Source: an uncultured Ruminococcus sp. (GTDB lineage Bacteria; Bacillota; Clostridia; Oscillospirales; Ruminococcaceae). Taken from it: a DNA stretch of 7,985 bases. Shown piece by piece: positions 1-6,665 of this stretch. Both the position numbers and the translations under genes were made by a program. The stretch is taken from contig CAMHBN010000077.1 of the NCBI GenBank assembly GCA_946183385.1, positions 1 to 7,985 on the forward strand, in the 5' to 3' direction. The notes under the pieces are model-generated. The model ran no database searches. It had not been told where the DNA came from and saw only the letters and a list, made by a program, of their open reading frames with translations. Position 1 is the first letter of the stretch; each line of letters starts with the position of its first letter.

Positions 1-17
1 AAAGGGCACAGCCCTTT
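1..17 (-). terminator. Perfect hairpin at the window edge, possible terminator
   Basis: AAAGGGC (1-7) and GCCCTTT (11-17) form a perfect 7-bp stem with a 3-nt loop; on the minus strand the stem ends in CCCTTT. It could terminate the cyclase-like transcript 178 nt past its stop, but any T tract would lie outside the window. Confidence 0.35.
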
Positions 18-35
18 GGAATCCAACTACGTTGC

Positions 36-157
36 CGCTCGCAAGCTCGCTCACTTTAAAAAAAGGCTTAGTTTGCTTTCGGCGGGAAACAAATACAAAT
101 CTGTACGGCACGCGGAAACAAACTTGCGTTCTGCACAGGTAAGCGAGCTTGCAAGCG
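36..157. repeat. Imperfect 122-bp palindromic element
   Basis: The arms 36-51 and 142-157 are inverted repeats with 15 of 16 matching positions. Inner pairing continues weakly (69-81 against 113-125, 10 of 13). A 9-bp direct repeat GGAAACAAA occurs at 85-93 and 114-122, and an A7 run at 58-64. The right arm contains the perfect 10-bp palindrome GCTTGCAAGC (147-156). No convincing gene overlaps it. It lies downstream of the cyclase-like gene and may be a degenerate miniature repeat element or a structured 3' region. Confidence 0.5.
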
Positions 158-173
158 TCCGCGCGAACCGCCC

Positions 174-188
174 GCAGGGGCACCCTGC
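174..188. other. Small GC hairpin just after the cyclase-like gene
   Basis: GCAGGG (174-179) pairs with CCCTGC (183-188) around a 3-nt loop, 6 nt past the TGA. There is no T run after it on the minus strand, so it is not a standard terminator; it could protect the transcript end. Confidence 0.35.
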
Positions 189-194
189 CCGCGC

Positions 195-1328
195 TCAGCA
201 GAATTCGCCGTATTCGCAGCCAACGTGCGAAACATTGATATCGTCTATGAGCTCCAGCGAGCCGTGCCTGCGCTCGAACAGCTTTATCCTGCCCTTGCCC
301 GTACCGCCGTTCCACAGGCGGTTATGCTGCTTCGAGCCGTCGGGAGCCTCGTAATTGACGAAGAGCATCTCGTCCTTGCGGCAGTGAATGCACGTCCTCA
401 TCTCGTACTTCGGCGTGGACTGCTTTATATGCCACACTATCTCGGTATCGGTCTCGAAGCACCTGAAAACGGTCTTGGGACGCGTCCACACCTTCGAGAA
501 GTTGAACTCGTACTCCCTGCCCTCGTAGTAGAACGCACCGAGGAGTATGCGGTCGAGCGACACGCCGAACACCCTCGGTCTGCCGCCGCCGATATCGAAA
601 ACGCTGTTTTCAAGCTTTTCGCCCGTAATGCGGCTCTCCATACAGTTCGACGAGAGCCAGATCCACGGCGAGGTGAAATCCCCGCCCCAGTTCTTGTCGG
701 CATAGCCGTAGGAGTTCTCGGGCGTGACGCTATAGCGTCTGCCGTTGAAGGTGACCGTACCCGAATAGAGTGTCTTCATACCCTCGGCGTGCCAGTACAT
801 CTCGAAGGCGTTGACCGCACGCATAGTATCGCCCGCGCCGTAGCCAACATTGAACGCGATCTGCTTATCGACAGCCAGCTCCCACGACATCTCGCCCGCG
901 CCGCACATCCACTCGGGGTGAGCGGCGGCTTCCTCGGGAGCAATATTCACGCTTCCGCAGAGCTTGGTCTCGGTGGCGTAGCAGTCGTCGGCGATGATGG
1001 AGAACGGCACGCCCTCGGAGACGCTGATGTCGTTCCACGAGAAGAAGCGGTGGAGCTGCCGAGCGTCCTTGCCCCAGCAGCCCGCCTTGACCATGAGGTA
1101 GGACGGCTTCTTGCCCGCGAACTGATTCTCGGGCAGCTGACCCAGAACAGGCTCAGGCTCGGCGAGGTCGGGATTGCAGACGAAGAACTCGATGAAGAAG
1201 GCTTTCTCCTCGCCTGTTTCCTCGTCCACGCCTGTGAACGAATGCCACCACCAGTCGTAGCCGCGCTTTGCGAGCTTGCCCTTTAACATACAGGCGTTGC
1301 GTGAAATATCGTGCTTATTGAATTCCAT
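195..1328 (-). CDS. Tocopherol cyclase-like family protein, function unknown
   Basis: A complete 377-residue soluble protein without signal peptide or membrane segment. It resembles the tocopherol cyclase-like family: an aromatic N-terminal block GYDWWWHSFTG (23-33) followed by a strand AFFIEFFVCNP, then the most diagnostic motif YADKNWGGDFTSPWIWL (209-225, family pattern K.WG..F...W.W), and later beta-strand pairs such as WNGGTGKGRIKLFE (339-352). The beta-rich layout fits the two-lobed lipocalin-like barrel of this family. A fermentative bacterium is not expected to make tocopherol, so the true substrate is unknown. Cysteines are unusually frequent (12), including CIHC at 313-316 and a C-terminal Cys. 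ATG at 1328 has AGGAGA six bases upstream and its own promoter, so it is transcribed separately from the ATPase genes. The gene call is firm; the family call rests on motif recognition. Confidence 0.8.
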   Translation of the reverse strand: MEFNKHDISRNACMLKGKLAKRGYDWWWHSFTGVDEETGEEKAFFIEFFVCNPDLAEPEPVLGQLPENQFAGKKPSYLMVKAGCWGKDARQLHRFFSWNDISVSEGVPFSIIADDCYATETKLCGSVNIAPEEAAAHPEWMCGAGEMSWELAVDKQIAFNVGYGAGDTMRAVNAFEMYWHAEGMKTLYSGTVTFNGRRYSVTPENSYGYADKNWGGDFTSPWIWLSSNCMESRITGEKLENSVFDIGGGRPRVFGVSLDRILLGAFYYEGREYEFNFSKVWTRPKTVFRCFETDTEIVWHIKQSTPKYEMRTCIHCRKDEMLFVNYEAPDGSKQHNRLWNGGTGKGRIKLFERRHGSLELIDDINVSHVGCEYGEFC

Positions 1329-1334
1329 AGTTAT

Positions 1335-1340
1335 TCTCCT
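1335..1340 (-). promoter_or_regulatory. Ribosome binding site of the cyclase-like gene
   Basis: AGGAGA on the minus strand, six bases before the ATG at 1328. It fixes the start codon and supports the minus strand as coding here, against the long open frame on the other strand. Confidence 0.8.
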
Positions 1341-1379
1341 GTTTCAGAATTTGTTATGTCCGAAAAATAAGTCGCCCTT

Positions 1380-1408
1380 ATTATAGCACATCTATTTCAA
1401 AATAGCAA
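1380..1408 (-). promoter_or_regulatory. Sigma-70/SigA-type promoter for the cyclase-like gene
   Basis: On the minus strand the -35 hexamer TTGCTA (1408-1403) is followed by a 17-nt spacer and a perfect -10 TATAAT (1385-1380). A TG one base upstream of the -10 makes it an extended -10 (TGCTATAAT). The predicted transcript starts near 1373, leaving a leader of about 45 nt that contains the ribosome binding site. The match is stronger than expected by chance in this otherwise GC-rich sequence and lies exactly in the AT-rich gap before the gene. Confidence 0.8.
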
Positions 1409-1432
1409 GCATTTAGAGCTCAGAGCTCAGAC

Positions 1433-1457
1433 TGTAGGGGCGGATATTATCCGCCCG
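1433..1457. repeat. TGTAGGGG-headed hairpin, copy 1
   Basis: TGTAGGGG (1433-1440) runs into a perfect 8-bp stem: GGGCGGAT (1438-1445) pairs with ATCCGCCC (1449-1456) around a 3-nt loop. It shares its first eight bases and final CCCG with the second copy at 1490, whose stem has a different sequence. Confidence 0.6.
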
Positions 1458-1489
1458 CCAATACACGAACGTACTCACGGCAACTAAAT

Positions 1490-1516
1490 GTAGGGGACGG
1501 CGTCCTCGACGTCCCG
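1490..1516. repeat. TGTAGGGG-headed hairpin, copy 2
   Basis: TGTAGGGG (1490-1497) followed by a hairpin with stem GGGACG/CGTCCC and a ten-base loop containing a second CGTCC. It has the same head and the same CCCG end as the copy 57 bp to the left, but an otherwise different interior. Confidence 0.55.
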
Positions 1517-1523
1517 TTTTTTT
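1494..1523 (+). terminator. Terminator-like hairpin in the plus orientation
   Basis: GGGACG (1494-1499) pairs with CGTCCC (1510-1515) and is followed, one base later, by seven T residues (1517-1523). It has the form of an intrinsic terminator for plus-strand transcription, although no plus-strand gene is seen here. It may instead be part of the repeat element in which it lies, or may block antisense reading into the ATPase operon. Confidence 0.4.
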
Positions 1524-1524
1524 C

Positions 1525-1556
1525 AAAACGCCCAAAGGGCTGCCAACGGCAGCCCT
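1525..1556 (-). terminator. Probable intrinsic terminator of the ATPase operon
   Basis: A perfect 9-bp stem, AGGGCTGCC (1536-1544) against GGCAGCCCT (1548-1556) with a 3-nt loop, lies about 30 nt after the ntpD stop on the minus strand. It is followed by a broken T tract (TTTGGGCGTTTT). The interrupted tract makes it less than ideal, but position and stem strength fit an operon end. A shorter competing hairpin, GCCC/GGGC at 1530-1540, overlaps its base. Confidence 0.55.
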
Positions 1557-1586
1557 GAAAAACTGAGTTCTGAGTTCTGAGCTCTG

Positions 1587-2237
1587 TCACGTGAAATTAT
1601 GGCTCTGCTTGAGCACCATATCCTTGACCTTCATCAGTGATGTGGTCGTGGAGCGCTCGTTCTCTGAGAGCTTCATCGTGATATACTTGATGGTCTCCTG
1701 ATAGTCGGGTATCATTATGTGCTCCAGCGCATTTACGCGGCGGCGTGTCTTTTCTATCTCGTCCGCCATGAGCTGGCACGCCTTCTCGACCTCCGCGAGC
1801 CTTATCATCTTCGGGAAGATATCGCTCAGCGCATTTACCGCGCCGTCGAGGTCGGTGGAGGTGAAAGCCGTACCGTAGGAGTAGATGTCGCTGGTGTCGG
1901 AGGTGCGGTACTTCGGGCTGAATACGGGGATATAGACGCTCATCACGTTCTTCTCCCCCACCTCGAGCTCGACCTCCTGCTTCGGGAGCATCAGCGCCGT
2001 TTCGAGCGCCTCTCTCTGCATAACAGAGCCCGCCACCGCCATATAGCGGTCAGCCTCGGCGATAGCCGCCTCGACCTCCGCACGCAGCTGACGGTTCTCC
2101 TTTATCATTATCATAAACTGCCGCATGAGCTCGTCGCGCTTGTCCTTCAGAAGCTTATGTCCGCGCTGGGCGGAAACGAGCTTCTTTTTGAGCTTGCTGA
2201 GCTCCATACGCGTGGGATTTACGTTAAGTCTTGCCAA
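1587..2237 (-). CDS. ntpD: V/A-type ATPase subunit D (central rotor shaft)
   Basis: Central axle of the rotary motor, 216 residues, inserted into the A3B3 hexamer. The N-terminal helix has the conserved block NVNPTRMELSKLKKKL...RGHKLLKDKRDELMRQF (6-41). The middle is a variable globular insert (about 85-135). The C-terminal helix carries RRVNALEHIMIP...ETIKYITMKLSENER (166-195), so the two long helices form the expected antiparallel coiled coil. The start is TTG at 2237 (TTG GCA AGA CTT AAC): it restores the canonical MARLNVNPTR beginning, and GAGGTG (2245-2250) lies 7 nt upstream, overlapping the ntpB stop. The ATG at codon 11 would drop conserved residues and has no comparable SD site. This is the last gene of the operon, and a repeat element begins directly after its TGA. 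Confidence 0.96.
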   Translation of the reverse strand: MARLNVNPTRMELSKLKKKLVSAQRGHKLLKDKRDELMRQFMIMIKENRQLRAEVEAAIAEADRYMAVAGSVMQREALETALMLPKQEVELEVGEKNVMSVYIPVFSPKYRTSDTSDIYSYGTAFTSTDLDGAVNALSDIFPKMIRLAEVEKACQLMADEIEKTRRRVNALEHIMIPDYQETIKYITMKLSENERSTTTSLMKVKDMVLKQSHNFT

Positions 2238-2244
2238 CGGAGCT

Positions 2245-2250
2245 CACCTC
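2245..2250 (-). promoter_or_regulatory. Ribosome binding site deciding the TTG start of ntpD
   Basis: GAGGTG on the minus strand overlaps the ntpB stop codon (TGAGG) and lies 7 nt before TTG at 2237. It supports TTG over the ATG ten codons further in and suggests coupling to ntpB translation. Confidence 0.7.
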
Positions 2251-3622
2251 ACTTCTTGTCGTAGTATTCGGCGAGGTACTCCTCTCTGATACGTCTGAGC
2301 TCGCTCCTCGGGAGGAGCTTCAGCAGCTCCCAGCCGATGGAGAGCGTCTCCTCGATGGAGCGGTTGTTCTCGAAGCCCTGCGAAACATAGCGCTTCTCGA
2401 ACTCGTCCGCGAACTTGGCGTAGAGCAGGTCGGTAGGCGTAAGAGCCGCCTCACCGAGCACGACCATAAGCTCCTTGGCGTCCTTGCCTCGCGCATAGGC
2501 GGAGAAGAGCTGGTTCATCGTATCGGAGTGGTCGGCGCGGGTCTTGCCCTTGCCGATACCCTTATCTTTAAGTCTCGACAGCGACGGAAGCACGTCCACA
2601 GGCGGATTTATTCCCTTGCGGTAGAGCTCTCGCGAAAGGATTATCTGACCCTCGGTGATGTAGCCCGTAAGGTCGGGGATGGGGTGAGTCTTGTCGTCCT
2701 CGGGCATGGTAAGGATAGGTATCATCGTGATAGAGCCGTCCTTGCCGTCCTGACGACCCGCGCGCTCATAGAGCGAAGCAAGGTCGGTGTACATATATCC
2801 GGGGTAGCCGCGACGACCTGGCACCTCCTTACGCGCGGCGGACACCTCACGGAGCGCGTCGGCGTAGTTGGTGATATCGGTGAGAATAACGAGAACGTGC
2901 ATACCCTTCTCGAATGCGAGGTATTCCGCGGCAGTAAGCGCCATTTTCGGAGTTGCCAGACGCTCGATAGCGGAGTCGTTCGCGAGGTTTACGAAAAGCA
3001 CGGTACGGTCGAGAGCTCCCGTCTCGCGGAAGCTGCGGACAAAGTATTCGGACTCCTCGAAGGTGATACCCATAGCGGCGAAGACAACGGCGAACTGCTC
3101 GTTGTCGCCGAGAACACGCGCCTGACGCGCTATCTGAGCCGCGAGCTGAGCGTGCGGCAGACCGCTCGCCGAGAAAATGGGCAGCTTCTGACCGCGGACG
3201 AGTGTATTCAGACCGTCGATAGCGGAAACGCCCGTCTGAATGAACTCCTGCGGGTACTTTCTCGCAACGGGGTTCATCGGCAGACCGTTAACGTCCATTC
3301 TCTTGTCGGGGATGATCTCGGGACCATCGTCTATCGGACGACCGAGACCGTCGAAAACACGACCGAGCATATCCTCGGACACGCCGAGCTCCATCTGATG
3401 TCCCGAAAAGACAACGGCGCTGTCCTTGAGGTTGATACCCGCGGCGTTCTCGAACAGCTGAACGAGGGCGTTGCTTCCGTCAATTTCGAGCACTCGGCAG
3501 CGGCGCTTTTCGCCGTTTGCGAGCCTTATCTCCGCGAGCTCACCGTAGGTGACGTTCTCGACGTCCTTAACGAGCAGCAGAGGACCTGCTGCTTCTTCGA
3601 TAGTTCTGTATTCTCTTGGCAT
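2249..3622 (-). CDS. ntpB: V/A-type ATPase regulatory subunit B
   Basis: Non-catalytic partner of subunit A in the hexamer, 457 residues, about the same as the E. hirae protein. The Walker A position is degenerate: [14 protein letters not shown] (151-164) has no GKT, which is the B-subunit hallmark. Other family blocks: [13 protein letters not shown] at the N-terminus, [12 protein letters not shown] (340-351) with Arg350 as the probable arginine finger supplied to the A active site, ITFEESEYF (186-194), and [13 protein letters not shown] [16 protein letters not shown] near the C-terminus. ATG at 3622 shares its A with the ntpA TGA; an AAGGAGG within the last ntpA codons sits 7 nt upstream, so A and B should be made in near-equal amounts by coupling. 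It ends 11 nt before the ntpD start. Confidence 0.98.
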   Translation of the reverse strand: MPREYRTIEEAAGPLLLVKDVENVTYGELAEIRLANGEKRRCRVLEIDGSNALVQLFENAAGINLKDSAVVFSGHQMELGVSEDMLGRVFDGLGRPIDDGPEIIPDKRMDVNGLPMNPVARKYPQEFIQTGVSAIDGLNTLVRGQKLPIFSASGLPHAQLAAQIARQARVLGDNEQFAVVFAAMGITFEESEYFVRSFRETGALDRTVLFVNLANDSAIERLATPKMALTAAEYLAFEKGMHVLVILTDITNYADALREVSAARKEVPGRRGYPGYMYTDLASLYERAGRQDGKDGSITMIPILTMPEDDKTHPIPDLTGYITEGQIILSRELYRKGINPPVDVLPSLSRLKDKGIGKGKTRADHSDTMNQLFSAYARGKDAKELMVVLGEAALTPTDLLYAKFADEFEKRYVSQGFENNRSIEETLSIGWELLKLLPRSELRRIREEYLAEYYDKK

Positions 3623-5391
3623 CAGTCTTCCTCCTTACCGAGCAGCTCGTTGAGCTGTGCAGATATCTCGACGGAGACCTTCTCGAACTCGGCGTCGGTC
3701 TCATTCTCGGGAACGTACTTGAAACGTCCTATCCTCTCGCGGACGGGCAGCTCGGAGACGAGCTCGATGTCCGCACCCTTGCTTACGGCAGCCTCAGCCT
3801 CGTCATTGAAGGCGAGGATGAGCTTCATCATATAGAGCTGCTTTTTGAGGCTTGTATACGTGTCTATCTCGTGGAAAGCAAGCTGGTGCAGGAAGTCCTC
3901 GCGGATAGAACGCGCGGTCTCCATTTTGAGGCGGTCGCCTGCGGAGAGCGCGTCCATACCGATGAGCTTTACTATTTCCTTCAGCTCTGCCTCGTCGTGG
4001 AGAATGGACATAAATCTCGCGCGGGACTTCATCCAGTCCTTCGAGACATTATTGTTGTACCAGTCAGCGAGCGAATCCGCATAGAGCGAGTAGCTCGTCA
4101 GCCAGTTTATAGCGGGGAAATGGCGCTGATACGCGAGGTTGGAGTCCAGACCCCAGAACACCTTGACGATACGCAGCGTCGCCTGCGAAACAGGCTCGGA
4201 GATATCGCCTCCGGGAGGCGAAACGGCTCCGATAACGGAGAGAGCTCCCTCGCGCCCGTCCTTACCCGTGGAGATCACGCGTCCCGCACGCTCGTAGAAC
4301 TGCGCGAGACGGCTTCCGAGGTAGGCGGGGTAGCCCTCATCACCCGGCATTTCCTCGAGACGTCCCGACATCTCACGCAGAGCCTCAGCCCAGCGCGATG
4401 TGGAATCCGCCATAAGAGCCACGGAATAGCCCATATCGCGGTAGTATTCGGCGATAGTGATACCCGTGTATACGGACGCCTCACGCGCCGCAACAGGCAT
4501 ATCGGAGGTGTTCGCGATGAGCACGGTACGCTCCATGAGGGACTTGCCCGTCTTGGGGTCGATAAGCTCGGGGAACTCGTTGAGAACGTCGGTCATCTCG
4601 TTGCCGCGCTCGCCGCAGCCGATGTACACGATGATGTCAGCCTCAGCCCACTTCGCGAGCTGATGCTGCGTGACGGTCTTACCGCTTCCGAAAGGACCGG
4701 GGATAGCCGCAACGCCGCCCTTCGCTATCGGGAACAGGCAGTCAACGACACGCTGACCCGTCACGAGCGGCATCTCAGGCGACAGCTTCTTGTTGTAGGG
4801 TCTGCCGCTTCTTACGCCCCACTTCTGCATCATGGTGAGCTCGCGCTCGCCCTTTTCGGTCTCGAGGACGCACACCGTATCAGCGACGGTGTACTCGCCC
4901 TCCTTTATAGACTTGATCTTCCCCTTCACACCGTTGGGCACCATTACCTTGTGGAGCACGATGTCCGTCTCGGGGACAGTTCCGATGATATCGCCGCCGA
5001 TGACCTCGTCCCCGACCTTGACAGCAGGCGTGAACCTCCACTTCTTGTCTCTTTTCAGCGAGGGCACCTCAACGCCTCTCGCGAGGTTATTTCCGCAGAC
5101 CTTGCGTATATCGTCAAGCGGACGCTGTATACCGTCGTAGATACTGCCGATGAGTCCCGGTCCGAGCTCGGCGCTCATGGGCTCGCCCGTGGACTCCACA
5201 GCCTCGCCCGTACCGAGACCCGCAGTCTCCTCATATACCTGAATGGAGGCACGGTCGCCGTGCATTTCGATTATCTCGCCGATAAGACGCTTCTCGCTGA
5301 CGCGCACAACGTCGAACATATTGGCGTCTCTCATGCCCTCCGCAACAACGAGAGGACCTGATATCTTGACTATATTTCCTATACTTGCCAA
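3622..5391 (-). CDS. ntpA: V/A-type ATPase catalytic subunit A
   Basis: Catalytic nucleotide-binding subunit, 589 residues, which hydrolyses (or synthesises) ATP in the cytoplasmic A3B3 hexamer. Seen in order: N-terminal beta-barrel (about 1-75), the non-homologous insert typical of A subunits (about 110-190), Walker A GPFGSGKT (232-239), GCGERGNEM with catalytic Glu261 and adjacent Arg262 (258-266), and Walker B region [18 protein letters not shown] with Asp329. [11 protein letters not shown] segment (349-358) and a helical C-terminal domain follow. Motif positions match E. hirae NtpA residue for residue as I recall it. The start is TTG at 5391 (TTG GCA AGT ATA): AGGAG lies 8 nt upstream at 5400-5404, and starting at the next Met (codon 20) would remove the first barrel strands. 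Its TGA overlaps the ntpB ATG by one base. Confidence 0.98.
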   Translation of the reverse strand: MASIGNIVKISGPLVVAEGMRDANMFDVVRVSEKRLIGEIIEMHGDRASIQVYEETAGLGTGEAVESTGEPMSAELGPGLIGSIYDGIQRPLDDIRKVCGNNLARGVEVPSLKRDKKWRFTPAVKVGDEVIGGDIIGTVPETDIVLHKVMVPNGVKGKIKSIKEGEYTVADTVCVLETEKGERELTMMQKWGVRSGRPYNKKLSPEMPLVTGQRVVDCLFPIAKGGVAAIPGPFGSGKTVTQHQLAKWAEADIIVYIGCGERGNEMTDVLNEFPELIDPKTGKSLMERTVLIANTSDMPVAAREASVYTGITIAEYYRDMGYSVALMADSTSRWAEALREMSGRLEEMPGDEGYPAYLGSRLAQFYERAGRVISTGKDGREGALSVIGAVSPPGGDISEPVSQATLRIVKVFWGLDSNLAYQRHFPAINWLTSYSLYADSLADWYNNNVSKDWMKSRARFMSILHDEAELKEIVKLIGMDALSAGDRLKMETARSIREDFLHQLAFHEIDTYTSLKKQLYMMKLILAFNDEAEAAVSKGADIELVSELPVRERIGRFKYVPENETDAEFEKVSVEISAQLNELLGKEED

Positions 5392-5399
5392 AGCAGATT

Positions 5400-5404
5400 C
5401 TCCT
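5400..5404 (-). promoter_or_regulatory. Ribosome binding site deciding the TTG start of ntpA
   Basis: AGGAG on the minus strand, 8 nt before TTG at 5391 and just downstream of the ntpG stop. No ATG or GTG with an equally placed SD site exists before the conserved N-terminal residues, so TTG is the supported start. Confidence 0.78.
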
Positions 5405-5407
5405 TCC

Positions 5408-5731
5408 TCAATTAAGGATATCCGAGCCTACAGCCTTTTCGACTGCCTCGTGCAGAGCTCTCATGCCGTCGCCCGTGTTGCCCTCGATAGCGGGTATCAA
5501 CACGATGGACGGGAGCCTGCTGCTCCTGTATTTTTTTATCGTATCAGCCGCAAGAGCCGCAGCGGGCTCGGTGATGTAGATGACAGCGAAGTCGTTCGCC
5601 GCGAGCCTGTTTATGAGCCTCGAGATCTTCGCAGGCTCGGTCTCGCAGAACACGGACAGTCCGAGAGCCGCAAAGCCCGAAACGCTCGCAGTATCGCCGA
5701 TAACGGCGGTCTTGAAATGTGTATCAGACAT
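5408..5731 (-). CDS. ntpG: V/A-type ATPase subunit F (central stalk; NtpG in Enterococcus naming)
   Basis: Small central-stalk subunit that binds subunit D and rotates with it. It has 107 residues with the expected Rossmann-like pattern: [15 protein letters not shown] near the N-terminus (11-25, matching the family's IGD.dsV.GFrALG), IYITE (51-55) at the end of the second strand, and [10 protein letters not shown] (73-82) for the third. A helical tail follows that would pack on D. ATG at 5731 lies 8 nt inside the end of ntpC and has a GAGG about 7 nt upstream. It ends 16 nt before the ntpA start. The symbol follows E. hirae (ntpG); other schemes call it atpF or ntpF, so the letter is a naming choice and not a doubt about identity. 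Confidence 0.94.
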   Translation of the reverse strand: MSDTHFKTAVIGDTASVSGFAALGLSVFCETEPAKISRLINRLAANDFAVIYITEPAAALAADTIKKYRSSRLPSIVLIPAIEGNTGDGMRALHEAVEKAVGSDILN

Positions 5732-6665
5732 ACAGCTTCCTCATCCTTTCCGTTATCGTTTCCCTGTCGGTGCCCGACTCCTTGCACACGCTGATTATAC
5801 GCAGATTTTTGAGCTCCGCCTCAGCCGCGATGTAGTAGGCAGCGAGCGGGTCGGCTCCGAAAGCCTCCATACGAGCGCCCTCAGCGAGCTCCATTATGAT
5901 GTCGTCGCACCACTTCTCGAACTTGGCGGGCGACTCCGCGAGGAGCTTAGCCGCGTCGCCGTAACTCGTAGCTTCGAGGTAGCCGAAAAGCCCCTCCGTG
6001 CCTCCGAGCGAAGCACGCACGAGCGAGTCCTTGTCGAGCTCGTCGCTGCCGCAGACAGCAGTCTCGATGAACGACTTCTGCTTCTTCATGCGGCTGCACC
6101 TGTAAGCGGTCTTTATATCCGCGCAGACAGTGACAAGCTGCGCATACTTCTTCATAAAATCGCTTCCCGACTTGTCCGCGGCTCTCTGCATAGCCCGCAT
6201 ACAGGCGGTATCAACGAGCGAATCCGCGAGCTGACCGTCAAGCGTCCTTGTCAGGAGCTCATACGCCTCCTCGGCAGTCTCTCTGACATACTCGGGGAGC
6301 TGCTCGTAATCCTTCGCCGACAGCGCGGGATAGAGCGCGTCGAGGTCGAGATTGGTCGGGCGGATGTAGTAGCCCTGCGGCTCCTTGCCCGCTATCATGG
6401 ACTTCAGCGCCGCCTTGAGGTTGTGGAAATCGTTCTTATAGAGGAGTATCTCCAGCTCCTTACAGTCGGGAGCATAAGCACGGATCGTCTCCCACACTCC
6501 TTCGAGCGTGAGCTCCTCCGCACCCGAGCCTCTCTTGGAAGCGACGATATTCTCTCGCTCGGTCTTTGTGGCGGTATTTATAAGCTGGTCGAGGTCGTTT
6601 CTGCTCAGGAGCGAATTCTCCATAGCCCTTATCGCTGCGACCGCATTTGCATATTTCGTGCTCAT
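5724..6665 (-). CDS. ntpC: V/A-type ATPase subunit C (rotor adaptor, d-like)
   Basis: Funnel-shaped subunit that couples the D/F central shaft to the membrane K ring. It has 313 residues and is helical and soluble. Family signatures: YANAVAAIRAMENSLLSRNDLDQL at the N-terminus (5-28, with the typical YANAV.RIRA..LLS pattern), LLYKNDFHNLKAALKSMI (74-91), and the C-terminal pattern FGADPLAAYYIAAEAE..NLRII......ERMRKLYV. The protein is somewhat shorter than the roughly 330-residue Enterococcus form but complete at both ends. Translation is probably coupled: its ATG shares a base with the ntpE stop (TGATG), with a modest AGGTGG just upstream. Its own TGA lies inside the first codons of the next gene (8-nt overlap ATGTCTGA). 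Confidence 0.95.
   Translation of the reverse strand: MSTKYANAVAAIRAMENSLLSRNDLDQLINTATKTERENIVASKRGSGAEELTLEGVWETIRAYAPDCKELEILLYKNDFHNLKAALKSMIAGKEPQGYYIRPTNLDLDALYPALSAKDYEQLPEYVRETAEEAYELLTRTLDGQLADSLVDTACMRAMQRAADKSGSDFMKKYAQLVTVCADIKTAYRCSRMKKQKSFIETAVCGSDELDKDSLVRASLGGTEGLFGYLEATSYGDAAKLLAESPAKFEKWCDDIIMELAEGARMEAFGADPLAAYYIAAEAELKNLRIISVCKESGTDRETITERMRKLYV

Larger units (their letters stand above)
1415..1585. repeat. 171-bp repeat cassette framed by inverted heptad repeats
   Basis: The left arm 1415-1431 is built of AGAGCTC units with 7-bp period. The right arm 1569-1585 is its reverse complement with 16 of 17 positions matching, and belongs to a longer run of CTGAGTT/CTGAGCT heptads at 1563-1586. 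The right end abuts the ntpD stop codon with no spacer. Between the arms lie two TGTAGGGG-headed hairpins and the putative operon terminator. No coding capacity was seen. It could be a non-autonomous mobile or dispersed intergenic repeat; copy number in the genome cannot be judged from one window. Confidence 0.6.

Noticed and set aside
58..100. A possible terminator of the cyclase-like gene using the T7 run at 64-58 on the minus strand
   Set aside because: The only stem before it is a weak AU-rich one (TTTGTTT against AAGCAAA) separated from the T run by seven bases; too weak to annotate.
16..354. A 112-codon plus-strand frame covering the left intergenic repeat
   Set aside because: Composition is Ser/Arg/Pro-rich with no motif, it runs over the palindromic element and into the 3' end of a real gene in antisense.
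225..1286. A 353-codon open frame on the plus strand opposite the cyclase-like gene
   Set aside because: No family motif; the minus strand has a recognisable motif, SD and promoter. The frame is open because the minus-strand codon use rarely creates plus-strand stops.
1415..1586. A CRISPR-like array at the ATPase operon end
   Set aside because: The repeated units are only 7 bp, directly adjacent and without spacers; the hairpin copies number just two.
2231..3835. A 534-codon plus-strand frame opposite ntpB
   Set aside because: Lies antisense to an unmistakable ATPase subunit gene and spans the ntpA/ntpB junction; its translation has no recognisable domain. Treated as a codon-bias shadow.
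3616..5361. A 581-codon plus-strand frame opposite ntpA
   Set aside because: Mirrors almost exactly the extent of ntpA in antisense and shows no protein-like motifs; shadow of GC-rich coding sequence.
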